Source: Bacteroidota bacterium (GTDB lineage: Bacteria > Bacteroidota > Bacteroidia > Chitinophagales > Chitinophagaceae). Taken from it: a stretch of DNA of 39,460 nt. Within the stretch, counting starts at the first letter, position 1. Every line of letters begins with the position of its first letter. A model generated the notes under the pieces. The model searched no databases. It saw only the letters and a program-made list of their open reading frames with translations, and was not told the DNA's origin. The stretch is taken from assembly GCA_013286835.1 (NCBI GenBank), contig JABDEZ010000015.1, positions 1 to 39,460 on the forward strand, in the 5' to 3' direction. The translations under genes and the position numbers were made by a program. Positions 1 through 8,536 of the stretch are shown piece by piece.

Positions 1-1
1 C

Positions 2-721
2 GATCAGCGCGCACTTGAGAAATTGGTGAAAGCGAATTTGCGTTTCGTAGTATCTGTGGCTAAACAATACCAACACCAGGGTTTATCTCTGAGTGACCTG
101 ATCAACGAAGGTAACCTCGGCCTTATCAAAGCCGCACAGCGCTTTGATGAAACCAAAGGTTTTAAATTTATATCCTACGCAGTTTGGTGGATCCGCCAGT
201 CTATTTTACAGGCACTGGCAGAACAGGGTCGTCTTGTACGCCTGCCACAAAATAAAATAGGCACATATAATAAAGCCAATAAAGCATTCATATCTTTTGA
301 ACAAGAGAACGAACGCGAACCATCTACCGAGGAATTGGCAGAGATACTAGATATGAGCGAAACGGAAGTGACGAACATATTCACCAGCAACTCACGTCAC
401 ACATCGCTTGATGCACCTGTGCACGAAGCTGAAGATGTGGCTATGGGCGACCTGTTGGAAGGAAGCAGCGATACCGATGAGGATGTAATGAAAGATTCTC
501 TGAGGCACGAAATACGCCGCATACTTAAATCATTAAGCATTCGCGAAGCCGAAATACTGGCTGCTTACTTTGGCCTCGAAGGTGATCACGGTCCTAGCAT
601 TGAAGAAATAGGCGAAAAGTACGACCTGACCAAGGAACGTATCCGCCAGATAAAGGAACGTGCTATCAAACGTTTGCAGAAAGCACGTTACAGCAACGCA
701 CTAAAAGTTTACTTGGGTTAA
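2..721 (+). CDS. rpoD: RNA polymerase primary sigma factor (RpoD/SigA type), 5' end cut by window
   Basis: Directs RNA polymerase to housekeeping promoters. The frame is open from base 2 (DQRALEKLVKANLRFVVSVA...), so the gene enters from the left edge. The TTG at 23 is an internal Leu codon, not a start. About 239 residues are visible; the Bacteroidota primary sigma is usually about 287 aa, so roughly the first 48 are missing. Visible parts are region 2 (core binding LSDLINEGNLGLIKAAQRFD, then the -10 recognition helix around KFISYAVWWIRQSILQAL), region 3, and region 4 with a C-terminal helix-turn-helix (IEEIGEKYDLTKERIRQIKE). The conserved region 2 and 4 signatures argue for the primary sigma rather than an ECF factor. 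A strong hairpin terminator follows 20 bases after the stop. Confidence 0.93.
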   Translation, partial: DQRALEKLVKANLRFVVSVAKQYQHQGLSLSDLINEGNLGLIKAAQRFDETKGFKFISYAVWWIRQSILQALAEQGRLVRLPQNKIGTYNKANKAFISFEQENEREPSTEELAEILDMSETEVTNIFTSNSRHTSLDAPVHEAEDVAMGDLLEGSSDTDEDVMKDSLRHEIRRILKSLSIREAEILAAYFGLEGDHGPSIEEIGEKYDLTKERIRQIKERAIKRLQKARYSNALKVYLG

Positions 722-740
722 TCCAAATTATCTGATAAAT

Positions 741-770
741 AAGGGCTGTGTCTTACGACATGGCCCTTTT
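741..770 (+). terminator. Hairpin terminator after rpoD, shared with the convergent gene
   Basis: The arms AAGGGCTGTGTC and GACATGGCCCTT form a 12-bp stem (two G-T pairs) around a TTAC loop, followed by TT-C-ATTTT. The stop codon of the minus-strand DUF2062 gene (753-755) lies inside the stem, so one structure closes both convergent genes. The T-tract favours the plus strand. Confidence 0.75.
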
Positions 771-1229
771 CATTTTAATTTGGTCATACTTCATTCTTCT
801 TCTGTAATATAGTATGCCCATGCTAATGAAATAAGTAGCAATACCTGCCACTACGGCAAGCACTATGCCACCAAGGAAAAACGATACACCTTCTGCCCTC
901 AAGTCTTTAAGCGAAATATGTTGCCAGTCATGTATTATTAATGGTCGGCCCATCAGCAGATTTCCGGCAAGCAGACTAGCCATCCAGAACAAAGGGGTAA
1001 AAGGTAACATACTTATGTGGATGAAAACAAAGAACAGCGCCTTATTTAGTTTAAAAAGAAATGCCAGGGGCATTCCTATTATAAGTTGAAATCCCCACAC
1101 AGGTAATATCCCCATAAACACCCCAAAAGCTATTGATCTTGACTTTAGTTCAATACGCTCACCCGGAGCCAGGAATAGCCTCCATAATTTCTCCCAGGTT
1201 ATTTTCTTTTTAGCGTGATCTGCCATCAT
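753..1229 (-). CDS. DUF2062 family inner-membrane protein
   Basis: A 158-aa membrane protein of unknown function. It has a basic N-terminus (MMADHAKKKITWEKLWRLF) followed by the DUF2062 core: SIAFGVFMGILPVWGFQ near residues 32-48, a hydrophobic hairpin to about residue 90, a short polar segment, and a last membrane helix near 115-140 ending in a basic tail. The family is small, with three or four membrane segments, and is sometimes found beside glycosyltransferases; no activity is established. Two adjacent ATG codons open the frame; the first is used here. The gene converges on rpoD and its stop lies within the shared terminator hairpin. About 120 bases separate it from the ferritin gene upstream. 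Confidence 0.75.
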   Translation of the reverse strand: MMADHAKKKITWEKLWRLFLAPGERIELKSRSIAFGVFMGILPVWGFQLIIGMPLAFLFKLNKALFFVFIHISMLPFTPLFWMASLLAGNLLMGRPLIIHDWQHISLKDLRAEGVSFFLGGIVLAVVAGIATYFISMGILYYRRRMKYDQIKMKRAMS

Positions 1230-1352
1230 CTTTTGCCTATTGCAAAATATGGATAACAGGCGGCATTTGGCACTAAATGAATTTAAATGACAAAAAAATA
1301 ACCAACAACTGCGCTCACAGCAGCTACCAGGTCAATCTTTCAATAAAATAAA

Positions 1353-1904
1353 CTAAGGATTATCGGTTGTAGCATCCTGCGCTAGTTTAGCATCGTCTGG
1401 AGTATTACCCAAATCCCTATCCAATGAATATAAAACGCTATCCTTGGCATTAGCTCCGCCTGCTATCTTTATCTTATCCAGCAGGTTCATAGCAAGGGTT
1501 TCTTCTTCAGCCTGTTCTTTTACAAACCACTGCATAAAGTTCCAGGTAGCCCAATCTTTTTGTTCAAAGCTCAGCTCTACAACTTTATATATAGCCTCAG
1601 TATTTGCTACTTCCTGTTTAAATACTTTTTCAAAACAGTCATTTACGTTCGTAGGATCGCTGTCTGGAGCGGGTATGGCAGTTATATGTGCCCTTGCACC
1701 GCGCTCCTGTATATATTCCAGAAATTTCATCATATGGTTGCGCTCTTCATTTGCATGGCGATATAAGAAGTTAGCTATTCCATCATACCCCTGGTCGTCG
1801 GCCCACGTAGCATAAGACAAATAAATTTGAGCAGCATGCGCTTCCTTGGTCATTTGGTCATTGAGTGCTTTTGCCATTTTTTCAGATAGCCTATTGGTAT
1901 TCAT
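1353..1904 (-). CDS. ftnA: Bacterial non-heme ferritin
   Basis: An iron-storage protein that oxidises Fe(II) and stores the mineral in a 24-mer cytoplasmic shell. Counted from the upstream in-frame ATG at 1913 (186 aa), the ferroxidase residues E24, E57, H60, E101, Q134 and E137 match E. coli FtnA E17, E50, H53, E94, Q127 and E130 with a constant offset of seven. The second ATG at 1904 (MNTNRLSEKM...) is preferred because family members start near that motif. The C-terminal tail of about 20 residues is polar. No heme-binding Met of the bacterioferritin type is apparent. It is transcribed divergently from the lipoprotein-hutI pair across a 130-bp gap; I could not identify its own promoter. Confidence 0.92.
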   Translation of the reverse strand: MNTNRLSEKMAKALNDQMTKEAHAAQIYLSYATWADDQGYDGIANFLYRHANEERNHMMKFLEYIQERGARAHITAIPAPDSDPTNVNDCFEKVFKQEVANTEAIYKVVELSFEQKDWATWNFMQWFVKEQAEEETLAMNLLDKIKIAGGANAKDSVLYSLDRDLGNTPDDAKLAQDATTDNP

Positions 1905-1985
1905 AAAGTGCATATTTAATGTTACAAACTGTAGTATATTAAACCCGTGCCAGCGAAATCATTTTATTAAGTCTGATTAATTTTA

Positions 1986-2015
1986 TCGATAAATCTTTTT
2001 ATGCGTTTAAATTTG
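1986..2015 (+). promoter_or_regulatory. Putative Bacteroidota promoter for the lipoprotein-hutI pair
   Basis: The -7 element TAAATTTG (2008-2015) matches the TAnnTTTG consensus exactly. At the standard 19-base spacing the -33 triplet is TCG instead of TTG, so the upstream half is weak. Transcription would start near 2021, about 20 bases before the ATG at 2044. Confidence 0.5.
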
Positions 2016-2043
2016 CCTGCCACTTTCACCAAAATAACCAGCA

Positions 2044-2472
2044 ATGCGCACACATATAACATTCAAACTGCCGGCTATTGCCATTCTGTTTGTAACCACA
2101 TTAATTGCATGCAACACAGATAAGAACTACCCGCAAAAAATAGTAGGCAACTGGGTTGTCGATTCTGTACGCCTGGTGGCACCTGGAGTACCAGACAGCC
2201 TTTCTCACAAAAATGAGTCAAAGGGGCAAAAATGGAATTTTAAGAATGACGGGACATTTGCAGTTAGTTTGAATAGCAATAACCCTAATACAGGTACCTA
2301 TTCTATCAACAATATTGACACTAATTATTTTCTATATCTTGATAATGGTACTACTGATATAAAAAATAAAGCCAGAATAGTAATGCAGATAAAAAGCATT
2401 ACAGCAAAAAATCTAACACTTGCAGCAGACCGTGGGCCTGCCAATTTTACATTCTATCTTACAAAATATTAA
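2044..2472 (+). CDS. Lipocalin-like lipoprotein
   Basis: A 142-aa predicted lipoprotein: an N-terminal hydrophobic segment ends in the lipobox LIAC with Cys23 as the lipidation site. The mature part (KIVGNWVVDSVRL..., WNFKNDGTFAV, GTYSI) has the pattern of small Bacteroidota lipocalin-like domains: a GxW motif followed by antiparallel strands and a DGTF turn. The ligand is unknown. Its TAA stop shares a base with the ATG of hutI (TAATG), so the two are probably translationally coupled, though no functional link to histidine breakdown is known. Family assignment rests on the GNW...DGTF pattern only. Confidence 0.65.
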   Translation: MRTHITFKLPAIAILFVTTLIACNTDKNYPQKIVGNWVVDSVRLVAPGVPDSLSHKNESKGQKWNFKNDGTFAVSLNSNNPNTGTYSINNIDTNYFLYLDNGTTDIKNKARIVMQIKSITAKNLTLAADRGPANFTFYLTKY

Positions 2473-3713
2473 TGCGCCTCTTACTTAATAATATATCCGG
2501 TCTTTTTCAGACCGAGGATGGAACGGCTACTAGAGCCAGAGTTTATGGTCAGGATATGGCCAATATACCTTCCATTACCAATGCATGGCTGTTAATAGAA
2601 GACCATAGAATACACAGCTTTGGCAAAATGGAAGATCAGCCGCAAAGCCATGCCGATGAAGTGATAGACTGTACTGGCCAAAGTGTTTTACCTGCATGGT
2701 GTGACTCTCATACGCACCTTGTATTTGCTGCACCACGCGATGGCGAGTTTGTGGACAGGATAAAAGGCCTTAGCTATGAAGAAATAGCACGGCGCGGTGG
2801 AGGCATACTCAACTCCGCACGTAAATTGAATGAAACCTCTGAAGAAGTACTATACGAACAAGCATTGCATCGCCTCAACGCAGTAATTGCGACTGGTACA
2901 GGAGCTATAGAAATAAAAAGTGGCTATGGGCTTAATCTGGAAGGAGAACTGAAAATGCTGCGGGTAATACGTAAACTAAAAGAAAATTCACCTGCTACAA
3001 TAAAGTCAACCTTCCTGGCAGCACATGCTTATCCAATTGAATATCAAAATAATAGACCTGCATACCTCGAGTTAATTATCAACAAAATATTGCCCATTGT
3101 ATCTGGCGAAGGTCTTGCAGACTATATGGATGTTTTTTGTGAAAAGGGCTTTTTTGATATCGATGCTACCGCTCAATTATTAGAAGCTGGATGGAAATAT
3201 GGACTAAAACCAAAGATACACGCCAACCAACTGCACTATTCAGGCGGGGTACAAATAGGAGTTAGGCACAATGCCATAAGTGTGGACCACCTGGAATGCG
3301 TAGGCGATGAAGAAATTGAGGCACTCAAAGGTTCAAATACAATACCTACGTTATTACCGGGAGCAGCCTTTTTCTTGGGTATGCATTACCAGCCTGCGCG
3401 TAAAATGATAGATGCCGGGTTACCTGTTTGTTTGGCTACAGACTATAATCCAGGATCTTGCCCGTCAGGTAATATTCCGTTGTTGTTATCCATTGCTTGC
3501 ACCCAGTTGAAGATGACCCCGGAAGAGGCTGTAAATGCTGTAACCATCAACGGTGCAGCAGCTATGGAGCTGCAAAACGACCTGGGAACAATAAAAACAG
3601 AAAAAAAAGCAAACCTAATAATTACTCAAAAAATACCCTCTTTAGCCTATATTCCATATGATTATGGCAATAATCCTGTCCAAAAAATGATTTTGGAGGG
3701 CAAAATCGTTTAA
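2472..3713 (+). CDS. hutI: Imidazolonepropionase
   Basis: The third step of histidine degradation: hydrolysis of 4-imidazolone-5-propionate to N-formimino-L-glutamate in the cytoplasm. The 413-aa length is normal. It is a metal-dependent amidohydrolase of the TIM-barrel type: ligands H80 and H82 in SHTHLVFA, H250 in KIHANQLHYSGG, and D324 in LATDYNPGSCPSG. H185 (AAHAYP) and H273 (SVDHLEC) are the other conserved histidines. The IEIKSGYGL segment near 147 is typical of HutI. Other hut genes are not in the window, so the pathway is dispersed here. The start overlaps the preceding stop by one base. Confidence 0.94.
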   Translation: MRLLLNNISGLFQTEDGTATRARVYGQDMANIPSITNAWLLIEDHRIHSFGKMEDQPQSHADEVIDCTGQSVLPAWCDSHTHLVFAAPRDGEFVDRIKGLSYEEIARRGGGILNSARKLNETSEEVLYEQALHRLNAVIATGTGAIEIKSGYGLNLEGELKMLRVIRKLKENSPATIKSTFLAAHAYPIEYQNNRPAYLELIINKILPIVSGEGLADYMDVFCEKGFFDIDATAQLLEAGWKYGLKPKIHANQLHYSGGVQIGVRHNAISVDHLECVGDEEIEALKGSNTIPTLLPGAAFFLGMHYQPARKMIDAGLPVCLATDYNPGSCPSGNIPLLLSIACTQLKMTPEEAVNAVTINGAAAMELQNDLGTIKTEKKANLIITQKIPSLAYIPYDYGNNPVQKMILEGKIV

Positions 3714-3721
3714 ATCTATTA

Positions 3722-3752
3722 TTTCTGTTTTTGCCTTTAATGATTACTTTTG
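3722..3752 (+). promoter_or_regulatory. Putative Bacteroidota promoter for efp-accB
   Basis: The -7 element TACTTTTG (3745-3752) matches TAnnTTTG. TTTC at 3722-3725 sits 19 bases upstream as a near-match to the -33 TTTG. The predicted start near 3759 leaves a leader of under 20 bases before the efp ATG at 3776. Confidence 0.55.
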
Positions 3753-3775
3753 CTGTCCGTACAAAAAAACAATAA

Positions 3776-4342
3776 ATGGCTAATACAGCAGATATGCGTA
3801 ATGGTTTGATCCTGAAACTGGATGGCAGCCTTTACTCAGTAGTAGAATTTGGACAAAACAAAACCGCCCGTGCCGCAGCAAAAGTATGGGCTAAGTTAAA
3901 AGGGGTAGATAACAACCGCTCTATTGAACACACCTGGAACTCTGGTGATACCATATTTCCAGTACGTGTAGAACGTCGTCCCTACCAGTTCTTGTACAAA
4001 GATGAGAGCGGTTTTAACCTCATGGACGTGAGCACGTTTGAACAGATTGTAATGAGCGAAACTATGGTAGATCGTGCTGACCTATACAAAGATGGTCAGG
4101 AATGTTTTGTAGTGGTAAATACCGAAACAGAAACCCCAATGGGTGTTGAACTGCCACCAAACGTAAACCTGCGCGTTACTTATTCTGAGCCCGGTCTGCG
4201 TGGCGATACTGCAACACGTGCGCTGAAAGCGGCAACCGTAGAAACTGGCGCTACCATTATGGTTCCGTTGTTTGTTGATACAGATGAATTGATAAAAGTA
4301 GATAGCAAAACAGGCGCTTATATTGAGCGCGTAAAGGAATAA
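3776..4342 (+). CDS. efp: Translation elongation factor P, with an unusual loop I
   Basis: EF-P enters the ribosomal E site and rescues polyproline stalling. The 188-aa length and three beta-barrel domains are normal: a KOW-like N-domain (TADMRNGLILKLDGSLYSVVEF), an OB central domain around residues 65-125, and the C-terminal OB domain with LPPNVNLRVTYSEPGLRGDT and TGATIMVPLFV. The oddity is the loop that normally carries the modified lysine in a KPGKG context: residues 26-32 read GQNKTAR, without the PG pair and without a clear equivalent of Lys34. The gene is 62 bases after hutI with its own promoter, and 32 bases before accB, an arrangement common in Bacteroidota. Divergence is in the loop only, so the family call is firm. 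Confidence 0.93.
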   Translation: MANTADMRNGLILKLDGSLYSVVEFGQNKTARAAAKVWAKLKGVDNNRSIEHTWNSGDTIFPVRVERRPYQFLYKDESGFNLMDVSTFEQIVMSETMVDRADLYKDGQECFVVVNTETETPMGVELPPNVNLRVTYSEPGLRGDTATRALKAATVETGATIMVPLFVDTDELIKVDSKTGAYIERVKE

Positions 4343-4374
4343 AGGTGCCTATTTATTAACTTAAAATATTCATT

Positions 4375-4860
4375 ATGGAGTATAAACAGATACAAGAACT
4401 GATAAAGGTCATCAACAAATCTAATATCAGTGAACTTACAATTGAGGAAGGTGATTTTAAAATTACCATTAAACAGGCCCAAACAACCGAAACGCATTAT
4501 GTAATGCCGCCACAACAACCTCAGTTGATGGCTCCTGCAGCACCTCAGGCAATAGCAGGTGTTGCACCTGCTGCTTCAACTGCTGCACCTGCACCAGCCG
4601 CAGCACCTGCTAACGATAAGCAAGTGATCATAAAATCCCCTATGATAGGCACCTTCTATCGCAGCCCAACACCAGAAAAGCCTGTATTTGTAAATGTAGG
4701 CGACGAAATAAATGTTGGACAGGTACTGTGCATAATAGAAGCTATGAAGCTGTTTAATGAGATAGAAAGCGAGATAAAAGGCAAGATCATTAAAGTACTT
4801 ATTGATGATGCTTCTCCTGTAGAATACGATCAGCCGCTTTTCCTTGTGGAAATTGCGTAA
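4375..4860 (+). CDS. accB: Acetyl-CoA carboxylase biotin carboxyl carrier protein
   Basis: Carries biotin between the biotin carboxylase and carboxyltransferase of acetyl-CoA carboxylase, the first step of fatty acid synthesis. The 161-aa protein has an N-terminal helical region (1-40), a Pro/Ala-rich flexible linker (about 44-80) and a C-terminal biotinyl domain. The biotinylated lysine is K125 in the IEAMKLFNEIE motif. The segment SPMIGTFYRSPTPEKPVFVNVGD near 88-110 is typical of AccB rather than of a lipoyl domain. It is 32 bases after efp and followed by a long hairpin terminator that separates it from accC. Confidence 0.95.
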   Translation: MEYKQIQELIKVINKSNISELTIEEGDFKITIKQAQTTETHYVMPPQQPQLMAPAAPQAIAGVAPAASTAAPAPAAAPANDKQVIIKSPMIGTFYRSPTPEKPVFVNVGDEINVGQVLCIIEAMKLFNEIESEIKGKIIKVLIDDASPVEYDQPLFLVEIA

Positions 4861-4870
4861 ATTATCAATG

Positions 4871-4938
4871 GCTCAATAAATTCAATGGTACAATATCATA
4901 ATAATGATGTTGACCGCCATTGGTTATTGAGCTTTTTT
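4871..4938 (+). terminator. Long imperfect hairpin terminator between accB and accC
   Basis: The arms are nested: GCTCAATAA with TTATTGAGC, then CAATGG with CCATTG, then CAATATCAT with ATGATGTTG (one wobble) around an AATA loop, with small internal bulges. A run of six T (4933-4938) follows. This is a well-formed intrinsic terminator or attenuator. Confidence 0.8.
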
Positions 4939-5065
4939 ATTTATGCATAGTACTGTTACCATAGAATAGAATTGAATATAATAATTATATATAGCTAAGA
5001 CATTTCAAAGTGAACATCGGCAGCTATCACATAACACTGTGGAAATGCCGAGCAATTTTATAAAG

Positions 5066-6403
5066 ATGTTTAGAAAAATATTGATTGCCAACCGTGGTGA
5101 GATAGCATTGCGCATCATACGCACCTGTAGGGAAATGGGCATAAAAACAGTTGCAGTATATTCCACAGCCGATAAAGACAGTCTTCATGTACGTTTTGCT
5201 GATGAAGCTGTTTGCATTGGTAAACCCCAGAGTAGCGACTCTTATTTGAATATACCACACATTATGGCAGCGGCAGAAATAACCAATGCCGATGCTATAC
5301 ATCCTGGTTATGGCTTCTTGGCCGAGAACGCAAACTTTGCCGAAATATGTGCCCAGTATAACATTAAGTTTATTGGTCCCACCCCCTCAATGATAAGGGC
5401 CATGGGCGATAAAATGACCGCCAAAGAAACCATGATACGCGCCAAAGTACCGGTAATACCAGGCTCTGAAGGGTTGCTGGAAAGCGTTGCTGAAGCTAAA
5501 AGTATAGCTAAGGATATGGGCTACCCTATAATACTGAAAGCTACTGCAGGAGGTGGCGGTAAGGGTATGCGTGTAGTTTGGGAAGAAAGCGAAATAGAAC
5601 GCGCATACGATCAGGCAAAGGCTGAGGCCGGTGCATCATTTAAAAATGATGGCATCTATATGGAGAAGTTTGTAGAAGAGCCACGTCATATAGAAATACA
5701 GGTAGCGGGCGACCAGTTTGGTACTGTATGCCATCTTAGTGAGCGCTACTGCTCCATACAGAGGCGCCATCAGAAGTTAGTTGAAGAATCACCATCTCCG
5801 TTTATGACGCCTGAATTACGCCACCGTATGGGTGAAGCCGCTATTAAAGCTGCATCAGCTATCAACTATGAGAGCGTCGGCACAGTAGAATTTCTCGTAG
5901 ATAAGCACCGTAATTTCTACTTCATGGAAATGAATACCCGTATCCAGGTAGAACATGGTGTTACAGAAGAGGTGATCAGCTACGACCTGGTTAAAGAACA
6001 AATAAAGATAGCTGCAGGAGTACCCATAAGTGGTCGTAATTACGAACCCGTAATGCATGCCATAGAATGTCGTATAAATGCTGAAGACCCATATAATGAC
6101 TTCCGTCCAAGCCCGGGTAAGATAACAGTATTGCATACCCCCGGTGGCCATGGTGTGCGTATAGATTCACACATATACGCAGGTTACACCATACCACCCT
6201 ACTACGATTCTATGATTGCAAAGATCATAACCGTAGCACAAACAAGGGAAGAGGCGATAAACACTATGGAACGCGCTTTAAGCGAATATGTGATAGAAGG
6301 TGTAAAAACAACCATTCCTTTCCATATACAGTTGATGAAGAATGAAGAATTCAGGAAAGGTAATTTCACCACTAAATTTATAGAGAGCTTCAAATTGGTT
6401 TAA
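5066..6403 (+). CDS. accC: Acetyl-CoA carboxylase biotin carboxylase subunit
   Basis: ATP-dependent carboxylation of the biotin on AccB. From the ATG at 5066 the protein is 445 aa (E. coli AccC is 449) and begins [14 protein letters not shown], the normal family start. The frame also allows GTG at 5039 and ATG at 5045, which would add residues not seen in the family. ATP-grasp features are K116, the glycine-rich loop [11 protein letters not shown] (about 161-171), H208, K237, E275, E288, N290 and R292 in the [11 protein letters not shown] motif. The gene lies 205 bases downstream of accB behind a terminator, so it probably has its own promoter, which I could not identify. An AT-rich inverted repeat overlaps the stop. 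Confidence 0.95.
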   Translation: MFRKILIANRGEIALRIIRTCREMGIKTVAVYSTADKDSLHVRFADEAVCIGKPQSSDSYLNIPHIMAAAEITNADAIHPGYGFLAENANFAEICAQYNIKFIGPTPSMIRAMGDKMTAKETMIRAKVPVIPGSEGLLESVAEAKSIAKDMGYPIILKATAGGGGKGMRVVWEESEIERAYDQAKAEAGASFKNDGIYMEKFVEEPRHIEIQVAGDQFGTVCHLSERYCSIQRRHQKLVEESPSPFMTPELRHRMGEAAIKAASAINYESVGTVEFLVDKHRNFYFMEMNTRIQVEHGVTEEVISYDLVKEQIKIAAGVPISGRNYEPVMHAIECRINAEDPYNDFRPSPGKITVLHTPGGHGVRIDSHIYAGYTIPPYYDSMIAKIITVAQTREEAINTMERALSEYVIEGVKTTIPFHIQLMKNEEFRKGNFTTKFIESFKLV

Positions 6404-6432
6404 ATTTAATAAGCAGGCTTGATTATTAAATT
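6403..6432 (+). repeat. AT-rich inverted repeat after accC
   Basis: AATTTAATAA (6403-6412) and TTATTAAATT (6423-6432) are perfect 10-base arms around a 10-base loop. There is no GC core and no following T-run, so termination would be weak; an mRNA 3' end or binding site is equally possible. Confidence 0.4.
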
Positions 6433-6487
6433 ATCAATAACCATCGAACTCTTAGTGAAAAGCAACAATAAATATTAATTTCGCCCC

Positions 6488-7540
6488 ATGGGAAAAAAAC
6501 TATTGATCACAGGTGGTGCGGGCTTCATTGGCTCACACGTTGTTCGCCTGTTTGTACAAAAATATCCTGACTACCACATATATAATCTGGATGCCCTTAC
6601 TTATGCTGGCAACCTTGAAAATTTGGCAGATATTGAGGATGCCCCTAACTATACCTTCATAAAAGAAGATATTAATGATGGCCCAGTAATTAATGAGCTG
6701 TTTGTAAAACATCAATTCGACGGTGTGATACATTTGGCTGCAGAAAGTCATGTTGACCGTTCTATTACCGACCCCAATGCATTTATACAAACAAATGTAA
6801 TGGGTACTGCCAACCTGCTAAACGCAGCACGCAGTTTGTGGAAAGGTAACGAAGACGGCAAACGTTTTCATCATGTTTCAACTGACGAAGTATTTGGCTC
6901 ATTAGGCGACGAAGGCTTCTTCCTGGAAACAACTCCTTACGATCCGCAATCTCCATACTCTGCTTCTAAGGCCGCGTCCGATCATTTGGTGCGTGCTTAT
7001 GGCAATACTTATCACTTACCATTTGTTATCACAAATTGCTCTAACAATTATGGTCCTAATCATTTCCCTGAGAAGCTGATACCTCTATTCATCAACAACA
7101 TTTGCACCCACAAACCTTTGCCTGTTTATGGCGATGGTAAGTACACACGCGATTGGTTGTATGTTATTGACCATGCACGGGCTATCGATACCGTATTCCA
7201 TAATGGCAAGAATGGTGAGTGTTACAATGTTGGCGGCTTTAACGAGTGGCAAAACATTGAATTGGTAAAACTGTTGTGCAAAGAAATGGATGAGAAACTA
7301 GGCAGGGAGCCTGGCACATCAGAAAAGCTCATTAGCTATATCAAAGATCGTCCGGGTCATGATCGTCGTTACGCTATTGACGCTAACAAGATCAATAAAG
7401 AACTAGGCTGGTACCCATCGGTAACATTTGAGGAAGGCTTAAGTAAAACAATAGACTGGTACTTGAATAATGAAGAATGGCTGAACCATGTTACCAGTGG
7501 AGATTATCAAAAATACTATAACAACCAGTACGCAGGATAG
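6488..7540 (+). CDS. rfbB: dTDP-glucose 4,6-dehydratase
   Basis: Converts dTDP-glucose to dTDP-4-keto-6-deoxyglucose, the second step toward dTDP-rhamnose and related sugars. It is an extended short-chain dehydrogenase of 350 aa. The NAD-binding motif GGAGFIGSH is at residues 9-17, the active-site STDE at 131-134 and the catalytic Tyr157/Lys161 in YSASK. The segment NCSNNYGPNHFPEKLIPLFI and the C-terminal YTRDWLYVIDHARAI region are diagnostic for RmlB. A partial promoter-like TAATTTCG lies only five bases before the ATG, which would give an almost leaderless transcript; this is uncertain. rfbA follows after 51 bases; rfbC and rfbD are not in the window. Confidence 0.94.
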   Translation: MGKKLLITGGAGFIGSHVVRLFVQKYPDYHIYNLDALTYAGNLENLADIEDAPNYTFIKEDINDGPVINELFVKHQFDGVIHLAAESHVDRSITDPNAFIQTNVMGTANLLNAARSLWKGNEDGKRFHHVSTDEVFGSLGDEGFFLETTPYDPQSPYSASKAASDHLVRAYGNTYHLPFVITNCSNNYGPNHFPEKLIPLFINNICTHKPLPVYGDGKYTRDWLYVIDHARAIDTVFHNGKNGECYNVGGFNEWQNIELVKLLCKEMDEKLGREPGTSEKLISYIKDRPGHDRRYAIDANKINKELGWYPSVTFEEGLSKTIDWYLNNEEWLNHVTSGDYQKYYNNQYAG

Positions 7541-7591
7541 TAGCAATCGAGAATAATTCATTCATACTATCAACTAACTATTTACTACTCT

Positions 7592-8458
7592 ATGAAAGGA
7601 ATAATATTAGCCGGCGGCTCCGGTACACGTCTCTACCCGCTTACCATTGCTGTTAGCAAGCAGCTGATGCCAGTTTACGATAAACCAATGATCTATTACC
7701 CATTGTCTACACTGCTGCTGGCAGGTATCAGGGAAATACTCATCATTACAACTCCCGATGATCAGGCAGGTTTCAAAAAACTGCTGGGCGATGGCTCTTC
7801 TATTGGCTGTTCTTTTGAATATGTAATTCAACCCAGCCCAGATGGCCTCGCGCAAGCCTTCATTTTAGGTGCCGATTTCATTGGCAACTCTCCTGCTGCT
7901 TTAGTTTTAGGTGACAATATATTTCATGGCTCTGGTATGGGTACAATGCTGAAAAGCAAGTCCAACCCAGATGGTGCAGTAGTATTTGCCTACCAGGTAC
8001 ATGACCCAGAAAGATATGGTGTGGTTGAATTCGATAAGAGCTTCAAGGCTTTAAGCATTGAAGAAAAACCTGTAAAACCTAAGTCTAACTACGCGGTTCC
8101 TGGCCTGTATTTTTACGACAACAACGTGGTACAGTATGCTAAAGACATGAAACCATCACCCCGTGGTGAATTAGAAATAACAGATATTAACAAGATTTAC
8201 CTGGAAAACAATAAGCTGGAAGTAGGGGTGCTGGATAGGGGTACAGCATGGCTGGATACTGGAACGTTTGACTCTTTGATACAAGCCGGGCAATTCATTG
8301 AAGTGATTGAAAAACGCCAGGGCCTTAAAATAGGCTGTATTGAAGAGATCGCATACCGCAACGGCTGGATAGGCGACGAGCAAATGGAAAAACTAGCAAC
8401 TACTTATAAGAAAAGTGGTTACGGCGATTACCTGAAAAATTTGATAGGACATATTTGA
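7592..8458 (+). CDS. rfbA: Glucose-1-phosphate thymidylyltransferase
   Basis: Makes dTDP-glucose from dTTP and glucose-1-phosphate, feeding RfbB encoded just upstream. The 288-aa length is typical of RmlA. Motifs are the nucleotide-binding [11 protein letters not shown] at residues 8-18, [30 protein letters not shown] near 105-114, GVVEFD, and the C-terminal [13 protein letters not shown] with [10 protein letters not shown], all standard for the family. Gene order rfbB-rfbA suggests co-transcription. A perfect 17-bp stem-loop follows 25 bases after the stop. Confidence 0.95.
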   Translation: MKGIILAGGSGTRLYPLTIAVSKQLMPVYDKPMIYYPLSTLLLAGIREILIITTPDDQAGFKKLLGDGSSIGCSFEYVIQPSPDGLAQAFILGADFIGNSPAALVLGDNIFHGSGMGTMLKSKSNPDGAVVFAYQVHDPERYGVVEFDKSFKALSIEEKPVKPKSNYAVPGLYFYDNNVVQYAKDMKPSPRGELEITDINKIYLENNKLEVGVLDRGTAWLDTGTFDSLIQAGQFIEVIEKRQGLKIGCIEEIAYRNGWIGDEQMEKLATTYKKSGYGDYLKNLIGHI

Positions 8459-8483
8459 TTTCTTATTTTTTAATGATAAATTT

Positions 8484-8523
8484 TGACACTGCAATATCAT
8501 TTATGATATTGCAGTGTCATTTA
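8484..8523 (+). terminator. Perfect 17-bp stem-loop after rfbA
   Basis: TGACACTGCAATATCAT (8484-8500) and ATGATATTGCAGTGTCA (8503-8519) are perfectly complementary with only TT between them, followed by TTTATAA. It is stable and terminator-like, but the next ATG is 18 bases beyond the stem, so it may act as an attenuator or processing site rather than a full stop. Confidence 0.65.
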
Positions 8524-8536
8524 TAACGTGCCGCTT

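Noticed and set aside
5027-6393. Antisense open frames over accC and similar long antisense frames over hutI, rfbB, hmgA and the Ig-like protein gene
   Set aside because: They lie fully opposite strongly conserved genes, have low-complexity or Cys/His/Tyr-rich translations, and lack start signals; they are by-products of codon use.
6476-6483. TAATTTCG as the rfbB promoter
   Set aside because: It has one mismatch, no TTG at the right distance, and sits five bases before the ATG; noted as possible but not annotated.
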